DNA from: a virus
Direction: 5' to 3' (one strand)
DNA length: 20,110 nucleotides
IMG/VR virus record: IMGVR_UViG_3300011116_000460
Location: 1-20,110 of that record
Numbering within the stretch: the first letter of the stretch is position 1; every line of letters starts with the position of its first letter. A model generated the notes under the pieces. That model was not told the origin of the DNA. It searched no databases and worked only from the letters and a program-made list of their open reading frames with translations. The translations under genes and the position numbers were made by a program. This document shows positions 12,253 to 18,690 of the stretch, in pieces.

Positions 12253-13152
12253 ATTATAAAAATCTTTAAAGTTAGTATTAGTAAAGATCTCATACTCTGC
12301 AAGAGTTCTAACGTTTCCAGCACCAAAGATTCCCTCTTCTTCACCACAAAGGATTCTTCTTTGTTTCTTGTATGATATTTCTTCTAACTCTTTCCAAGAC
12401 AAACCTCTTAGGTTTCTGTCTCCCCAGATCTTATAGTATCCACCACGAGAATAAAAATGATAAACAATGTTTTTTGCAGGGGAATAAATATCCCAACCCC
12501 TAGTCCAAGCCCTCATAGCAAAACAAATCTCTTCACCAAAGAAACTTAGATCTGGATCGTATGGAAGTTCATTAACCATTGCACCATAAGAAAATATAAA
12601 ACCACCAAGAACAGTCTCTGATATTTCTGGATCTTCTTTTGCTCTATTTATAAACTCAAGTCTTTCTGCTGTCCACTGACTCTTTCTGTTTAGTGCTACC
12701 TTTTGTCTAGTTGGATATGACTTTATCTTTGGATGTTTTTTAATTAAATGCATACCGCCATTACTTTCTGGCTCAAATGGTGCTGGGAAATATGAAAGAA
12801 GAACTGATGAATGACCAGAAGCATTCTTAGCCTTTTCTAGTTGATCAATAGATATAGCGTCCCAGTCTTTTACAAACCTTGTATGTGAGTCAATTTGAAG
12901 GAAGTAGTCTTCATTATTGTATAATTCCATGGCTTTTGCTCTTGCATACCCCGCACCTCTGGCTTCTTTAGAATGCATATTTACTAATGACAAATTTGGA
13001 ACAAAGTCAAAGTTTGGCATTTCTAATGGCAGTCCCTGATAAACAACACCAAAGTGTAGGTTTTCTGGATTGCTTGCATTTTCAATAGCACTTTTAATAG
13101 TGTACTCAAGTTCTGGGTCACGAAAAGATGCTATAGATATAAAGATTGTCAC
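12232..13152 (-). CDS. GlcNAc-type glycosyltransferase (PF11397-like)
   Basis: The gene starts at GTG 13152, overlapping the upstream stop as GTGA. The 306-residue protein begins with IFISIASFRDPELEYTIKSA, then HFGVVYQG, ARGAGYARAKAMELY (64-78) and FLQIDSHTRFV with the Asp88-Ser-His90 metal motif. GGFIFSYGAM and FFGEEICFAMRAWTRGWDIYSP follow. This is the arrangement of the GlcNAc family related to Skp1 N-acetylglucosaminyltransferase. It probably adds a HexNAc to a protein or glycan. It is separated from the + strand glycan operon by the terminator and is transcribed with WhiB and others. Confidence 0.82.
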   Translation of the reverse strand: MTIFISIASFRDPELEYTIKSAIENASNPENLHFGVVYQGLPLEMPNFDFVPNLSLVNMHSKEARGAGYARAKAMELYNNEDYFLQIDSHTRFVKDWDAISIDQLEKAKNASGHSSVLLSYFPAPFEPESNGGMHLIKKHPKIKSYPTRQKVALNRKSQWTAERLEFINRAKEDPEISETVLGGFIFSYGAMVNELPYDPDLSFFGEEICFAMRAWTRGWDIYSPAKNIVYHFYSRGGYYKIWGDRNLRGLSWKELEEISYKKQRRILCGEEEGIFGAGNVRTLAEYEIFTNTNFKDFYNLTNPRH

Positions 13153-13379
13153 TTAATAGCCTCTCTTGTAACTAACACTATTGCGCCTTCCATTTCTAAT
13201 GCTTTTTTTGCATTTAACACATATTGTAATGCCTTTATCTTGTCATCATGAACCATTTTTGCAAATACATATTCATCCAGTTTAATTGTTAAAAAATGTT
13301 CATTATCAATTAATTCTACTTTAAATCCTTTTGGAGGAATAATAGAGTGAAAGGCTCTACGCATTTGATCTGTATACAA
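13149..13379 (-). CDS. 76-residue hypothetical protein
   Basis: The frame starts at TTG 13379 directly after the WhiB stop (TAA-TTG); ATG 13364, five codons in, is an alternative. The sequence is beta-alpha: FHSIIPPKGFKVELI, then FLTIKLDEYVFAKMV, a helix KIKALQYVLNAKKALEMEGAI and a final strand IVLVTREAIK. This resembles a small two-layer fold seen in unnamed actinophage proteins. It has no cysteines or membrane segments. It overlaps the glycosyltransferase start by 4 nt (GTGA). No function can be assigned. Confidence 0.6.
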   Translation of the reverse strand: MYTDQMRRAFHSIIPPKGFKVELIDNEHFLTIKLDEYVFAKMVHDDKIKALQYVLNAKKALEMEGAIVLVTREAIK

Positions 13380-13664
13380 TTATTTTTCCATCGTCAATGC
13401 TTGCCAGGTATTAGCCCAGTCTTGCTTAGTTTTATGTTTATTAAACTCTCTAGATATATTCCCAAGTTCAAGGAATACTCCACCCCAAACACCATACTCT
13501 TTACCAGAAACACCATTAGCAAAACAAATATTAGATACTGGGCATCTTTGGCAAATTGAGTCTACAATTGGACGGACTTCTACATCATCTTCATACTTAT
13601 CAAAGAATATATTAGTATCAAGGCCAAGGCAGGCTGCATTATCTTTCCATAAATGTTGTTTCAT
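13380..13664 (-). CDS. WhiB-family transcriptional regulator
   Basis: The 94-residue protein has the WhiB layout: Cys12, then Cys38-x2-Cys41-PV, Cys47 and the GVWGG turn at 58-62. The four cysteines bind a [4Fe-4S] cluster. Known WhiB proteins bind the primary sigma factor region 4 and change promoter choice, and phage copies such as TM4 WhiBTM4 act on host WhiB genes. The family is confined to actinobacteria and their phages, which gives the best host clue here. The C-terminal tail lacks an obvious DNA-binding basic block, so it probably acts through sigma factor. The stop of the upstream gene abuts the ATG (TAA-ATG). Confidence 0.93.
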   Translation of the reverse strand: MKQHLWKDNAACLGLDTNIFFDKYEDDVEVRPIVDSICQRCPVSNICFANGVSGKEYGVWGGVFLELGNISREFNKHKTKQDWANTWQALTMEK

Positions 13665-13874
13665 TTATTGACCGTATTTGTTTGGAATGTCCCAACCATT
13701 ACGATTAAGGTTAAAGGTTTTTTGTAGGTACCATGCATGTTTTACACGTACACCGCTTGGTGATGTTCTGGCAAGGTCTGATCTTTTACGTTCTACAACG
13801 TCCCAGCCAAGCCATGCAAGTTCTTTATTTCTTTGAACAATTTTTTCCATTTGTGCCAACGAATTGATTATCAT
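13665..13874 (-). CDS. 69-residue hypothetical protein beside WhiB
   Basis: The start ATG 13874 is preceded by the A/G-rich AAAGAAAGA at 8 nt distance. The protein opens with a helix (NSLAQMEKIVQRNKELAWLGWDVVERKR). Its C-terminus SPSGVRVKHAWYLQKTF is followed by an NRNGWDIP tail. The pattern is a helix-turn with many Trp and basic residues and might contact nucleic acid, but it matches no family that I know. It abuts WhiB without a gap, so the two are probably co-translated. Confidence 0.6.
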   Translation of the reverse strand: MIINSLAQMEKIVQRNKELAWLGWDVVERKRSDLARTSPSGVRVKHAWYLQKTFNLNRNGWDIPNKYGQ

Positions 13875-13887
13875 TATATTCTTTCTT

Positions 13888-14238
13888 TTAGTAACGGAAG
13901 ATTCCTACTTCTACATTTTTTGATTCTGCAAAAGTTGTTAATTTTGATACTGGCTCTTTTGGTTTACTAAGAAAAGCAAAATAGTTTATGTTTTCCATAT
14001 TGTCGTATAACCAACTTTCTGGAACTTTATAAAACTTTATTTTACGACCCCTGGCCTTCATTCCTCTTTCTGAAAGGTTTGAAAACTCTGAAACAAAAGA
14101 ATTGATCTTTGTTGGACCAGCAGAATAGATTATAAAATCTTTTTCTTCTTCTTTCATTCCCGATAAAGCAACACTTATAGCACGAAGGAATAGGTTATAG
14201 TCATCAAACTCATTAGTTCCCTGCACTCCCACTATCAT
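13888..14238 (-). CDS. SLOG-like (DUF2493-type) hypothetical protein
   Basis: The 116-residue protein begins MIVGVQGTNEFDDYNLF, a close match in style to the start of SLOG/YspA-type proteins (IIVAGSRxFxDYxLL). IIYSAGPTKINSFVSEFSNLSERGM then matches the GG-A-x-G helix region that binds nucleotides or nucleotide-like ligands. A strand KIKFYKVPESWL follows. SLOG domains sense or cleave nucleotide-derived signals and are found in defence and phage loci. The glycines of the GG site are replaced by AGPT, so binding may be altered. The start overlaps the upstream gene by 26 nt. This is a suggestion, not a firm assignment. Confidence 0.45.
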   Translation of the reverse strand: MIVGVQGTNEFDDYNLFLRAISVALSGMKEEEKDFIIYSAGPTKINSFVSEFSNLSERGMKARGRKIKFYKVPESWLYDNMENINYFAFLSKPKEPVSKLTTFAESKNVEVGIFRY

Positions 14239-14638
14239 TTATTTTCCCATTCTTTAAGTTATCCAGGATGAATAACATTTTGTCTACTTCTTTTTTTGAC
14301 ATTTTAGTTGTGTCTAAAGGTTTGCCAGTTTCTGGTTTAACCTTTCCATCCACAGTGTCTCCAACATAAAACATGTTATTTGACACCCAATATGCTCTTT
14401 GATCTATTATGACAACCCTGGTTGTTTGTTTCTCTTTCCAAATTTTAGATTGAGAGGTAATAACCTTATCATCAAAAATATCTTTAAAGAAAAAATCTTT
14501 TAATATGTTATGCATATCACTTTGGCGATACAACACTTTATTAAAACTATTCTTTCTTTTTTTATTTATAGTTATAAGTATATAGCAAAAAGAGGTTAGT
14601 GTCAATACCATGGTTATTAAAATATTAACAAGCGTCAT
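14213..14638 (-). CDS. Membrane-anchored hypothetical protein
   Basis: The 141-residue protein has an N-terminal hydrophobic helix (residues 4-24, VNILITMVLTLTSFCYILITI) and a basic KKRKNSF stop-transfer sequence. A soluble region follows with QTTRVVIIDQRAYWVSNNMFYVGDTVDG and a helical acidic C-terminus (SKKEVDKMLFILDNLK). The positive-inside rule places the soluble part in the cytoplasm. In actinophages, proteins of this shape sit among structural or assembly genes, but I cannot assign a role. It ends within the SLOG-like gene's start. Confidence 0.62.
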   Translation of the reverse strand: MTLVNILITMVLTLTSFCYILITINKKRKNSFNKVLYRQSDMHNILKDFFFKDIFDDKVITSQSKIWKEKQTTRVVIIDQRAYWVSNNMFYVGDTVDGKVKPETGKPLDTTKMSKKEVDKMLFILDNLKNGKINDSGSAGN

Positions 14639-14640
14639 GA

Positions 14641-14958
14641 CTATTTACTCTTTGTTGTTTTTTTTAAAACACTTTCTTGTTTATTTTTAATATTATTATT
14701 AGATTGTTTTTTCTTTAATTTTTCTAATTCGTCTGTCAATGTTTTAATTTTTGCTTGATAGTTTAAAGAGGTATCGTTTATTCTTTCACCAAAAGCATCT
14801 TCTTTTTTTAATATTTCTGCCATATACTCGTTTTGTAATTTTCTAACCGCTATCTTATGCTTAATTTGAAGTTGAAGATACTGAAATTCAGACTCACTTA
14901 ATTTATTTTTATAAAAAGTTAAAATTTCAACAACATCATCTTTTGATAAATCTTCCAT
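14641..14958 (-). CDS. Coiled-coil hypothetical protein
   Basis: The 105-residue protein is almost entirely helical: EILTFYKNKLSESEFQYL and later KIKTLTDELEKLKKKQ have heptad-like hydrophobic spacing. The C-terminus is Lys/Asn/Ser-rich and probably disordered. GGGGG 7 nt before the ATG can act as the ribosome binding site. There are no cysteines or membrane segments. It may be a scaffold-like or oligomerising protein, which is inference from the coiled coil and its place near likely virion genes. Confidence 0.62.
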   Translation of the reverse strand: MEDLSKDDVVEILTFYKNKLSESEFQYLQLQIKHKIAVRKLQNEYMAEILKKEDAFGERINDTSLNYQAKIKTLTDELEKLKKKQSNNNIKNKQESVLKKTTKSK

Positions 14959-14959
14959 G

Positions 14960-15328
14960 TTATTTCCCCCTTAAACTAAATGGACTTCCTATCCACATTT
15001 TTTCTGTTTTACTTTTTTCTCTGTTTACTATTGCCCTACTCCAAGCAAACCCTGCATCCCCACCCCAGGCTAACCACATGATCTTACCATTAGAAGGGTT
15101 CTCTGCGTTGTCCCAATCTTTTCCTTTTTTATCTACTTCATGACGGGAAAAGAAAGAGTACATTCTTTTAACAGTATCAAGAGACATAGATGCACCATTT
15201 ACAATATCAGTTGCTCTGCCCCATCCTACTGGAGTTCCAGCACCTGTTGCTTTGCCATCTTCCTTATACTTTAAAGCACGTCTTGCTGCTGCTTTCATAC
15301 CTGCATTAGGTAAATATGTATCTGCCAT
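14960..15328 (-). CDS. Conserved phage protein, prohead-protease-associated type
   Basis: The 122-residue protein has MKAAARRALKYKEDGKA near the N-terminus. RATDIVNGASMSLDTVKRMYSFFSRHE follows in two overlapping helices, then PSNGKIMWLAWGGDAGFAWS. I recall this combination as an uncharacterised domain that occurs alone or fused to prohead proteases and portal-type proteins in phages. That memory is the only basis for a structural role. The start (TAATG overlap) is clear. Positions of the paired RHE and WGGD residues suggest a ligand or metal site, unproven. Confidence 0.55.
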   Translation of the reverse strand: MADTYLPNAGMKAAARRALKYKEDGKATGAGTPVGWGRATDIVNGASMSLDTVKRMYSFFSRHEVDKKGKDWDNAENPSNGKIMWLAWGGDAGFAWSRAIVNREKSKTEKMWIGSPFSLRGK

Positions 15329-15462
15329 TATTTATCTTTCTTTGGATGCTTTACTTCATATGGACCAAGAATAGATTTAACTGTACCGTTTTTGTTCATG
15401 CGTACAATCTTTCCTTCCTTAATTTGTGTTGCATTAAATGATTGTGCTTTTTTCTTTGGCAT
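15328..15462 (-). CDS. 44-residue basic small protein
   Basis: The frame starts at ATG 15462, which overlaps the stop of the upstream gene (TAATG), and ends at TAA 15330-15328, again overlapping the next ATG (TAATG). It has 11 Lys and one Arg among 44 residues, with a beta-like centre (GKIVRMNKNGTVKSILGPYEV) and a KHPKKDK tail. Small KOW- or SH3-like folds have this kind of pattern. It may bind nucleic acid, but this is only charge-based inference. Coupling on both sides makes translation likely. Confidence 0.6.
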   Translation of the reverse strand: MPKKKAQSFNATQIKEGKIVRMNKNGTVKSILGPYEVKHPKKDK

Positions 15463-16100
15463 TATTTTAAAAATCCATTCCAAAATTTATCAGATCCTAA
15501 TTTTTTTTCAGACTTATATGTTCCGCCACGACGCTTATACTCTTGAACAACCCAAGAGTTTGCAACGGCAGAAGGATAAACATCAAACTTGTCTTTTGCT
15601 TCTTGCACAACTCTTGCATAAAGTTTTGGATTAGAAGGCGTTGATCCTCCACGTCGTGGTTGAATCATTTCACCATAGTTAGGTTTCTTTGCTTTTTCCA
15701 TTTCATCTTCCATTTCTTGTGATTTTCCAATTGATGAATCATACATTGCCATTGCAACATCTGAATTCATAGAATTATTATTTTGAAGATCTGGAATAAA
15801 TAATGGTTCAATTTTTGTTACCATAGAGGCCTTTACACCAATTAAATATTCAGTTTCATCCCAACCATAGTCTTCCTCAAATTCAAGAATACGGACTAGG
15901 ACTACTGGCTCTTCTGTTGAGGCTTTTAATGAATAGTCAGAGTATTCTATTCCAAACATGCCATCCACCATCACATATTGAATAATTCCAACATATGTTT
16001 CATCTTCTCCTGTTGTAATAACAAAATCACCTTCTACAGGCATTGACTTTTCTAGGCTTGTAATAACCCTATATTCTCCTACTGGCTTACCTACTGGCAT
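15462..16100 (-). CDS. Phage protein with C-terminal YPSAVAN-type domain
   Basis: The 212-residue protein has a beta-rich N-terminal domain (about 1-100) with MPVEGDFVITTGEDETYVG and VRILEFEEDYGWDETEYLIG. A Met/Asn/Glu-rich linker follows, and then a C-terminal 45-residue domain, about 157-202. That domain has KLYARVVQEAKDKFDVYPS followed by AVANSWVVQEYKRRGG and is shared, as I recall, by many phage proteins of unknown role, often fused to capsid-related proteins. AGGAGG 6 nt before ATG 16100 gives a strong start. It has its own extended -10 promoter. Structural or assembly function is plausible but unproven. Confidence 0.62.
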   Translation of the reverse strand: MPVGKPVGEYRVITSLEKSMPVEGDFVITTGEDETYVGIIQYVMVDGMFGIEYSDYSLKASTEEPVVLVRILEFEEDYGWDETEYLIGVKASMVTKIEPLFIPDLQNNNSMNSDVAMAMYDSSIGKSQEMEDEMEKAKKPNYGEMIQPRRGGSTPSNPKLYARVVQEAKDKFDVYPSAVANSWVVQEYKRRGGTYKSEKKLGSDKFWNGFLK

Positions 16101-16125
16101 AGAAATCCTCCTACTTTAGATATTC

Positions 16126-16134
16126 ATTATATCA
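16126..16134 (-). promoter_or_regulatory. Extended -10 promoter upstream of 16100
   Basis: On the - strand TGATATAAT (16134-16126) fits TGnTATAAT exactly. No convincing -35 is present; TTAAAG lies closer than usual. The expected start near 16119 leaves a short leader with AGGAGG before the ATG at 16100. It lies in the 38-nt gap after the 16139-16468 gene and would drive the 16100-to-12232 group. Confidence 0.6.
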
Positions 16135-16138
16135 GATT

Positions 16139-16468
16139 TTAGTTCTTTAATAGTCTTTTGACTTCTTCTAATGCCCAGATTTCTGGCTTAGTTAATTTAG
16201 AAATCTCAACATTATCAAGACCTTTTTCAGATATAGTGACTATTGGATCTGCCAAGAAAAAATCAATGTTTAGGTATCCCTTTTCCCATAAATTTAAGAG
16301 GTCTTTATTTACCACCTTAAGATGGTCCTCATACATATCTGGCATGACTTCTTGAAGTTTTGGGGTTACTGCATATAGAAATTCTCCAGTTTCAGCATCT
16401 AATCCAGCAACCTCTAAGGCCCCTTGAAGGATTAAATTATTTATTAGATCATCTTCACTGCTGCTCAT
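16139..16468 (-). CDS. Paralog of the 16719-16943 gene, longer form
   Basis: The 109-residue protein starts at ATG 16468, overlapping thioredoxin by 14 nt. Its first 60 residues (LINNLILQGALEVAGLDAETGE, then LYAVTPKLQEVMPDMY) align with the 16719-16943 protein (LIIQGAIEMSGID, LITDKLQEVHPELY). The C-terminal 40 residues (ISEKGLDNVEISKLTKPEI) are unique and helical. A winged-helix-like fold would fit the helix-helix-strand order, but no DNA-binding helix is clear. The two copies flank thioredoxin on both sides. Function is unknown. Confidence 0.65.
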   Translation of the reverse strand: MSSSEDDLINNLILQGALEVAGLDAETGEFLYAVTPKLQEVMPDMYEDHLKVVNKDLLNLWEKGYLNIDFFLADPIVTISEKGLDNVEISKLTKPEIWALEEVKRLLKN

Positions 16469-16718
16469 ACCTGATCAACTCCTCTAACTGCTGCCTTGTT
16501 TTTGCACCAGTTACACGATAAATCTCTTTGTTATCTTTCATCACTACAAAAGTAGGAACAGATCTAATTGCAAAATCTTGAGTCATTTCAATCTCTGAAT
16601 CAACATCAATGATAAAAAATTTAGCCATAATCTGTTCACGATTTAACTCTTCAACAATTGGTTTTGTTTGTTTACATGGGCTACACCAATCAGCAGTAAA
16701 ATAAAGAATCATCTTCAT
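16455..16718 (-). CDS. Thioredoxin-like protein
   Basis: The 87-residue protein has the active site WCSPC at residues 11-15, the cis-proline Pro55 in SVPTF and the final GAKTRQQLEELI helix. It is a compact thioredoxin that reduces disulfides, here with Ser in place of the usual Gly of WCGPC. Phage copies may serve the phage ribonucleotide reductase, act as a DNA polymerase processivity factor as host thioredoxin does in T7, or keep virion proteins reduced; none of these partners is in the window. Its ATG directly follows the stop of the upstream gene (TAA-ATG). Confidence 0.92.
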   Translation of the reverse strand: MKMILYFTADWCSPCKQTKPIVEELNREQIMAKFFIIDVDSEIEMTQDFAIRSVPTFVVMKDNKEIYRVTGAKTRQQLEELIRYEQQ

Positions 16719-16943
16719 TTAATTTGTTCTAATCTTCCATGTCATAATTTTTGGACCAGCCTCAATCATCTCAAACATATTATATTCAAACTCATCTTTA
16801 AGTTCCATATACAGTTCTGGATGAACTTCTTGTAACTTATCTGTAATTAAATATGTCATCTCACCAGATTGATCAATTCCAGACATCTCAATAGCACCTT
16901 GTATTATTAGATGCTCTAGTAAAGCCTGACTTTTTGGATTCAT
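16719..16943 (-). CDS. 74-residue paralog of the 16139-16468 gene
   Basis: The protein (LLEHLIIQGAIEMSGIDQSG, LITDKLQEVHPELYMELK) matches the N-terminal 60 residues of the gene on the other side of thioredoxin and ends after a short GPKIMTWKIRTN strand. The nuclease stop overlaps its ATG as TAATG, and AGGTAAGT upstream can act as the ribosome binding site. It is acidic overall, without cysteines. The two copies probably arose by duplication and may bind each other or a common target. Function is unknown. Confidence 0.65.
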   Translation of the reverse strand: MNPKSQALLEHLIIQGAIEMSGIDQSGEMTYLITDKLQEVHPELYMELKDEFEYNMFEMIEAGPKIMTWKIRTN

Positions 16944-17350
16944 TACTTACCTGATTTTAATCTAGCCTTTTTAAGTGCTGTAAAATCCTTAACCTTGGTA
17001 TCTCCAAGATATCCCCAGGCATAGCCATCATTAATCATCATGTCGTTGATAGATACAGTATTGCCATCTACATATACCCAGCCTAAAATGCGACCATATT
17101 TTTCAGATGAGTCCATCTTCTCAGTTTTAATAACAACAGACTTAGCGTCCTTTAGAGACTTTTTTAGATACTCCTTTGCTTCAAGACCAAGAGCCTTCTC
17201 AGCAAGATCTTTTGTGCGGGACTCTGGTGTATCAATACCAGCCAATCTTACACGGGATGCAAAAAGGATATCAAACCCTAAATCAATAAGAACGTCAATG
17301 GTATCTCCATCTACTACATTCTCTACTTTTCTTACATAATATTCATACAT
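16943..17350 (-). CDS. Staphylococcal-nuclease-family (SNase) protein
   Basis: The 135-residue protein contains VVDGDTIDV (12-20), RLAGIDTPES (35-44) and KYGRILGWVY (84-93). The catalytic Arg35, Glu43 and Arg87, and Asp40 as calcium ligand, fall at the same numbers as in mature S. aureus nuclease, so the active site is complete. It cleaves DNA and RNA with calcium. No signal peptide is seen, so it should work inside the cell or enter with the virion, perhaps degrading host nucleic acid. AAAGGAG precedes the ATG by 7 nt. It is followed by the small-paralog gene with TAATG overlap. Confidence 0.93.
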   Translation of the reverse strand: MYEYYVRKVENVVDGDTIDVLIDLGFDILFASRVRLAGIDTPESRTKDLAEKALGLEAKEYLKKSLKDAKSVVIKTEKMDSSEKYGRILGWVYVDGNTVSINDMMINDGYAWGYLGDTKVKDFTALKKARLKSGK

Positions 17351-17368
17351 TATTTTCTCCTTTATTTA

Positions 17369-18049
17369 TTAATTATGATTATGACCAGTATGATCATGCT
17401 CTAAGTTTTGTGATTGATCAAATGGTCTTTGTGTATGATCATAAGGTCTATCATGCAACCAAGTTACAATAGCATATTTTCTTCCAGATTTTATAGGATG
17501 TGCGATGTGCCTATATGCATAATTTGATGGAAATAGGTATAAAGATCCAGCAGTTGGTTTTATTTTTATATTAAAATTTACAAACTCCAGTTCTCCACCA
17601 ACATATTCATCATTTAAGTATAGTATTGGGGATATTGCTCTTCCAGTTTCTGTTCCACCATCATAGTGTGCTCCGTAATTTTCTCCATCTTCATATCTTA
17701 AAACATTAAACCCTTCAACAAAGTGTATATTGTTTGTAATATTGAAGTATTCTTTATACCAGAGTAATCCAGAATTTACAGTAGTATAAAAATCATTGTT
17801 AATTTCTCTCATTGTTGAATTTTTTTGAGCATTATTAGTCAGACCCATGTTATAATTGTTTCTTAAGCCAATTGAGTTGTCAAGAACTTTTGCTGGCTCA
17901 AATTTAATTTCAGATTCTTTATCATTTGATAAAAATTCTAAATCATTAATATATTTATTAATTTTTTCTATTGACCAAACATTTTTAAATTCTGCAATGC
18001 AGCCACCTATTATGCTACTTGGTTCAATTTTTCCAGGAAGAATATACAT
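17369..18049 (-). CDS. Prolyl-4-hydroxylase-like 2OG-Fe(II) oxygenase
   Basis: The 226-residue protein has the iron triad His128-x-Asp130 (YGAHYDGG) and His181 (YRHIAHPI), with Lys191 or Arg190 as 2-oxoglutarate anchor before YAIVTW. The core matches the P4H superfamily; the first 100 residues are the usual beta/alpha start. Such enzymes hydroxylate proline or lysine in proteins, or other substrates, using oxygen. The last 26 residues form an odd tail ending in HDHTGHNHN, rich in His/Asp/Gln, which may bind metal. The ribosome binding site is AAGGGGTG. The substrate is unknown; virion or host proteins are possible. Confidence 0.87.
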   Translation of the reverse strand: MYILPGKIEPSSIIGGCIAEFKNVWSIEKINKYINDLEFLSNDKESEIKFEPAKVLDNSIGLRNNYNMGLTNNAQKNSTMREINNDFYTTVNSGLLWYKEYFNITNNIHFVEGFNVLRYEDGENYGAHYDGGTETGRAISPILYLNDEYVGGELEFVNFNIKIKPTAGSLYLFPSNYAYRHIAHPIKSGRKYAIVTWLHDRPYDHTQRPFDQSQNLEHDHTGHNHN

Positions 18050-18063
18050 TTTGCACCCCTTTA

Positions 18064-18288
18064 TTATTTTATAAGTTTATGTCGTTCATCAACAACTGAA
18101 ATTGCAAAAGAAATCATTTTATTATATCCATCTTTACTATCCATAATTTTATTATAATGATGTCCACAAAACATTAAATCTCCAGATATTCCAGTTACTT
18201 TTACAAGTGCTTCTGATGGACAGGAATCACAACGATCTGTTGCTTTCAATAGCCATTCTTTTTCAATAACTTCTTCTGCAATTGTCAT
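18064..18288 (-). CDS. DUF7455-like small zinc protein
   Basis: The protein carries CDSCPSEALVKV and then LMFCGHHYNK, a CxxC...CGHH metal site that is the hallmark of DUF7455-like proteins of actinobacteria and their phages (about 74 residues here). The C-terminal half is helical and acidic/basic mixed. Two starts exist: ATG 18294 and ATG 18288. The latter is chosen because it lies 6 nt after a TATACT -10, the same layout as other leaderless genes in the window. Function is unknown; as zinc-binding helpers, members may bind RNA polymerase or ribosome factors, unproven. Confidence 0.75.
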   Translation of the reverse strand: MTIAEEVIEKEWLLKATDRCDSCPSEALVKVTGISGDLMFCGHHYNKIMDSKDGYNKMISFAISVVDERHKLIK

Positions 18289-18294
18289 GTTCAT

Positions 18295-18300
18295 AGTATA
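18295..18300 (-). promoter_or_regulatory. Possible -10 box for a leaderless start
   Basis: TATACT (18300-18295 on the - strand) lies exactly 6 nt before ATG 18288, the geometry of the leaderless promoters at 542, 3028 and 12224. No good -35 is visible at 16-18 nt, so this is a weaker call. The first of the two ATGs (18294) directly follows the -10 and would be lost from the transcript. Confidence 0.4.
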
Positions 18301-18303
18301 CCG

Positions 18304-18489
18304 CTACTTTCTGTTATCAGTGGAATAAAATCCACTACCGTTGAATACTGCTGTTATATTAGAGTATACACGTTCCAGTGGTAGAGTACAAGTTTCACAC
18401 TCATACCCTGGATCGTTTTCTTTAATTGATCTTTGTTTAATTATAACTTCAGAACATTGTCCAGTACATTTGTATTCGTATACTGGCAC
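18304..18489 (-). CDS. FmdB-like zinc-ribbon protein
   Basis: The 61-residue protein opens with MPVYEYKC, a near-diagnostic FmdB start, followed by Cys8-x3-Cys12 and Cys31-x2-Cys34 and a C-terminal GSGFYSTDNRK that matches the family's GSGFYxTDxR motif. FmdB domains are putative regulatory zinc ribbons found beside many metabolic genes. The first pair is CxxxC rather than the usual CxxC, so zinc geometry may differ. The ATG shares bases with the stop of the DUF2061 gene. Its function in phages is unknown. Confidence 0.87.
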   Translation of the reverse strand: MPVYEYKCTGQCSEVIIKQRSIKENDPGYECETCTLPLERVYSNITAVFNGSGFYSTDNRK

Positions 18490-18689
18490 TACTTTACCTT
18501 GTTTCCAAACCTAGCCCAAACTCTTTCATGAAGAAAATATCCAAGCGCTTCCCATCCAATGTAAATAAGAGCACCAAGACTAGCATATTCCCACTCACCA
18601 GTAAAAAGATAAATAACACCAGCAACACCAACAAGATGAAATGTTTCCCAACTTGCGGTCTTTAGTAATGTTCTCTTTGTTGATTCCAT
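18489..18689 (-). CDS. DUF2061 two-helix membrane protein
   Basis: The 66-residue protein has KRTLLKTASWETFHLVGVAG, IYLFTGEWEYASLGALIYIGWEALGYFLHERVW split over two helices (residues 15-30 and 36-54). The start and the HERVWARFG ending fit DUF2061, a family of small inner-membrane proteins with no known activity that also occurs in phages. It lies 1 nt downstream of the lysin stop and overlaps FmdB. The location next to the lysin suggests a possible holin-like role, but DUF2061 proteins in bacteria are not known for lysis. Confidence 0.85.
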   Translation of the reverse strand: MESTKRTLLKTASWETFHLVGVAGVIYLFTGEWEYASLGALIYIGWEALGYFLHERVWARFGNKVK

Positions 18690-18690
18690 T

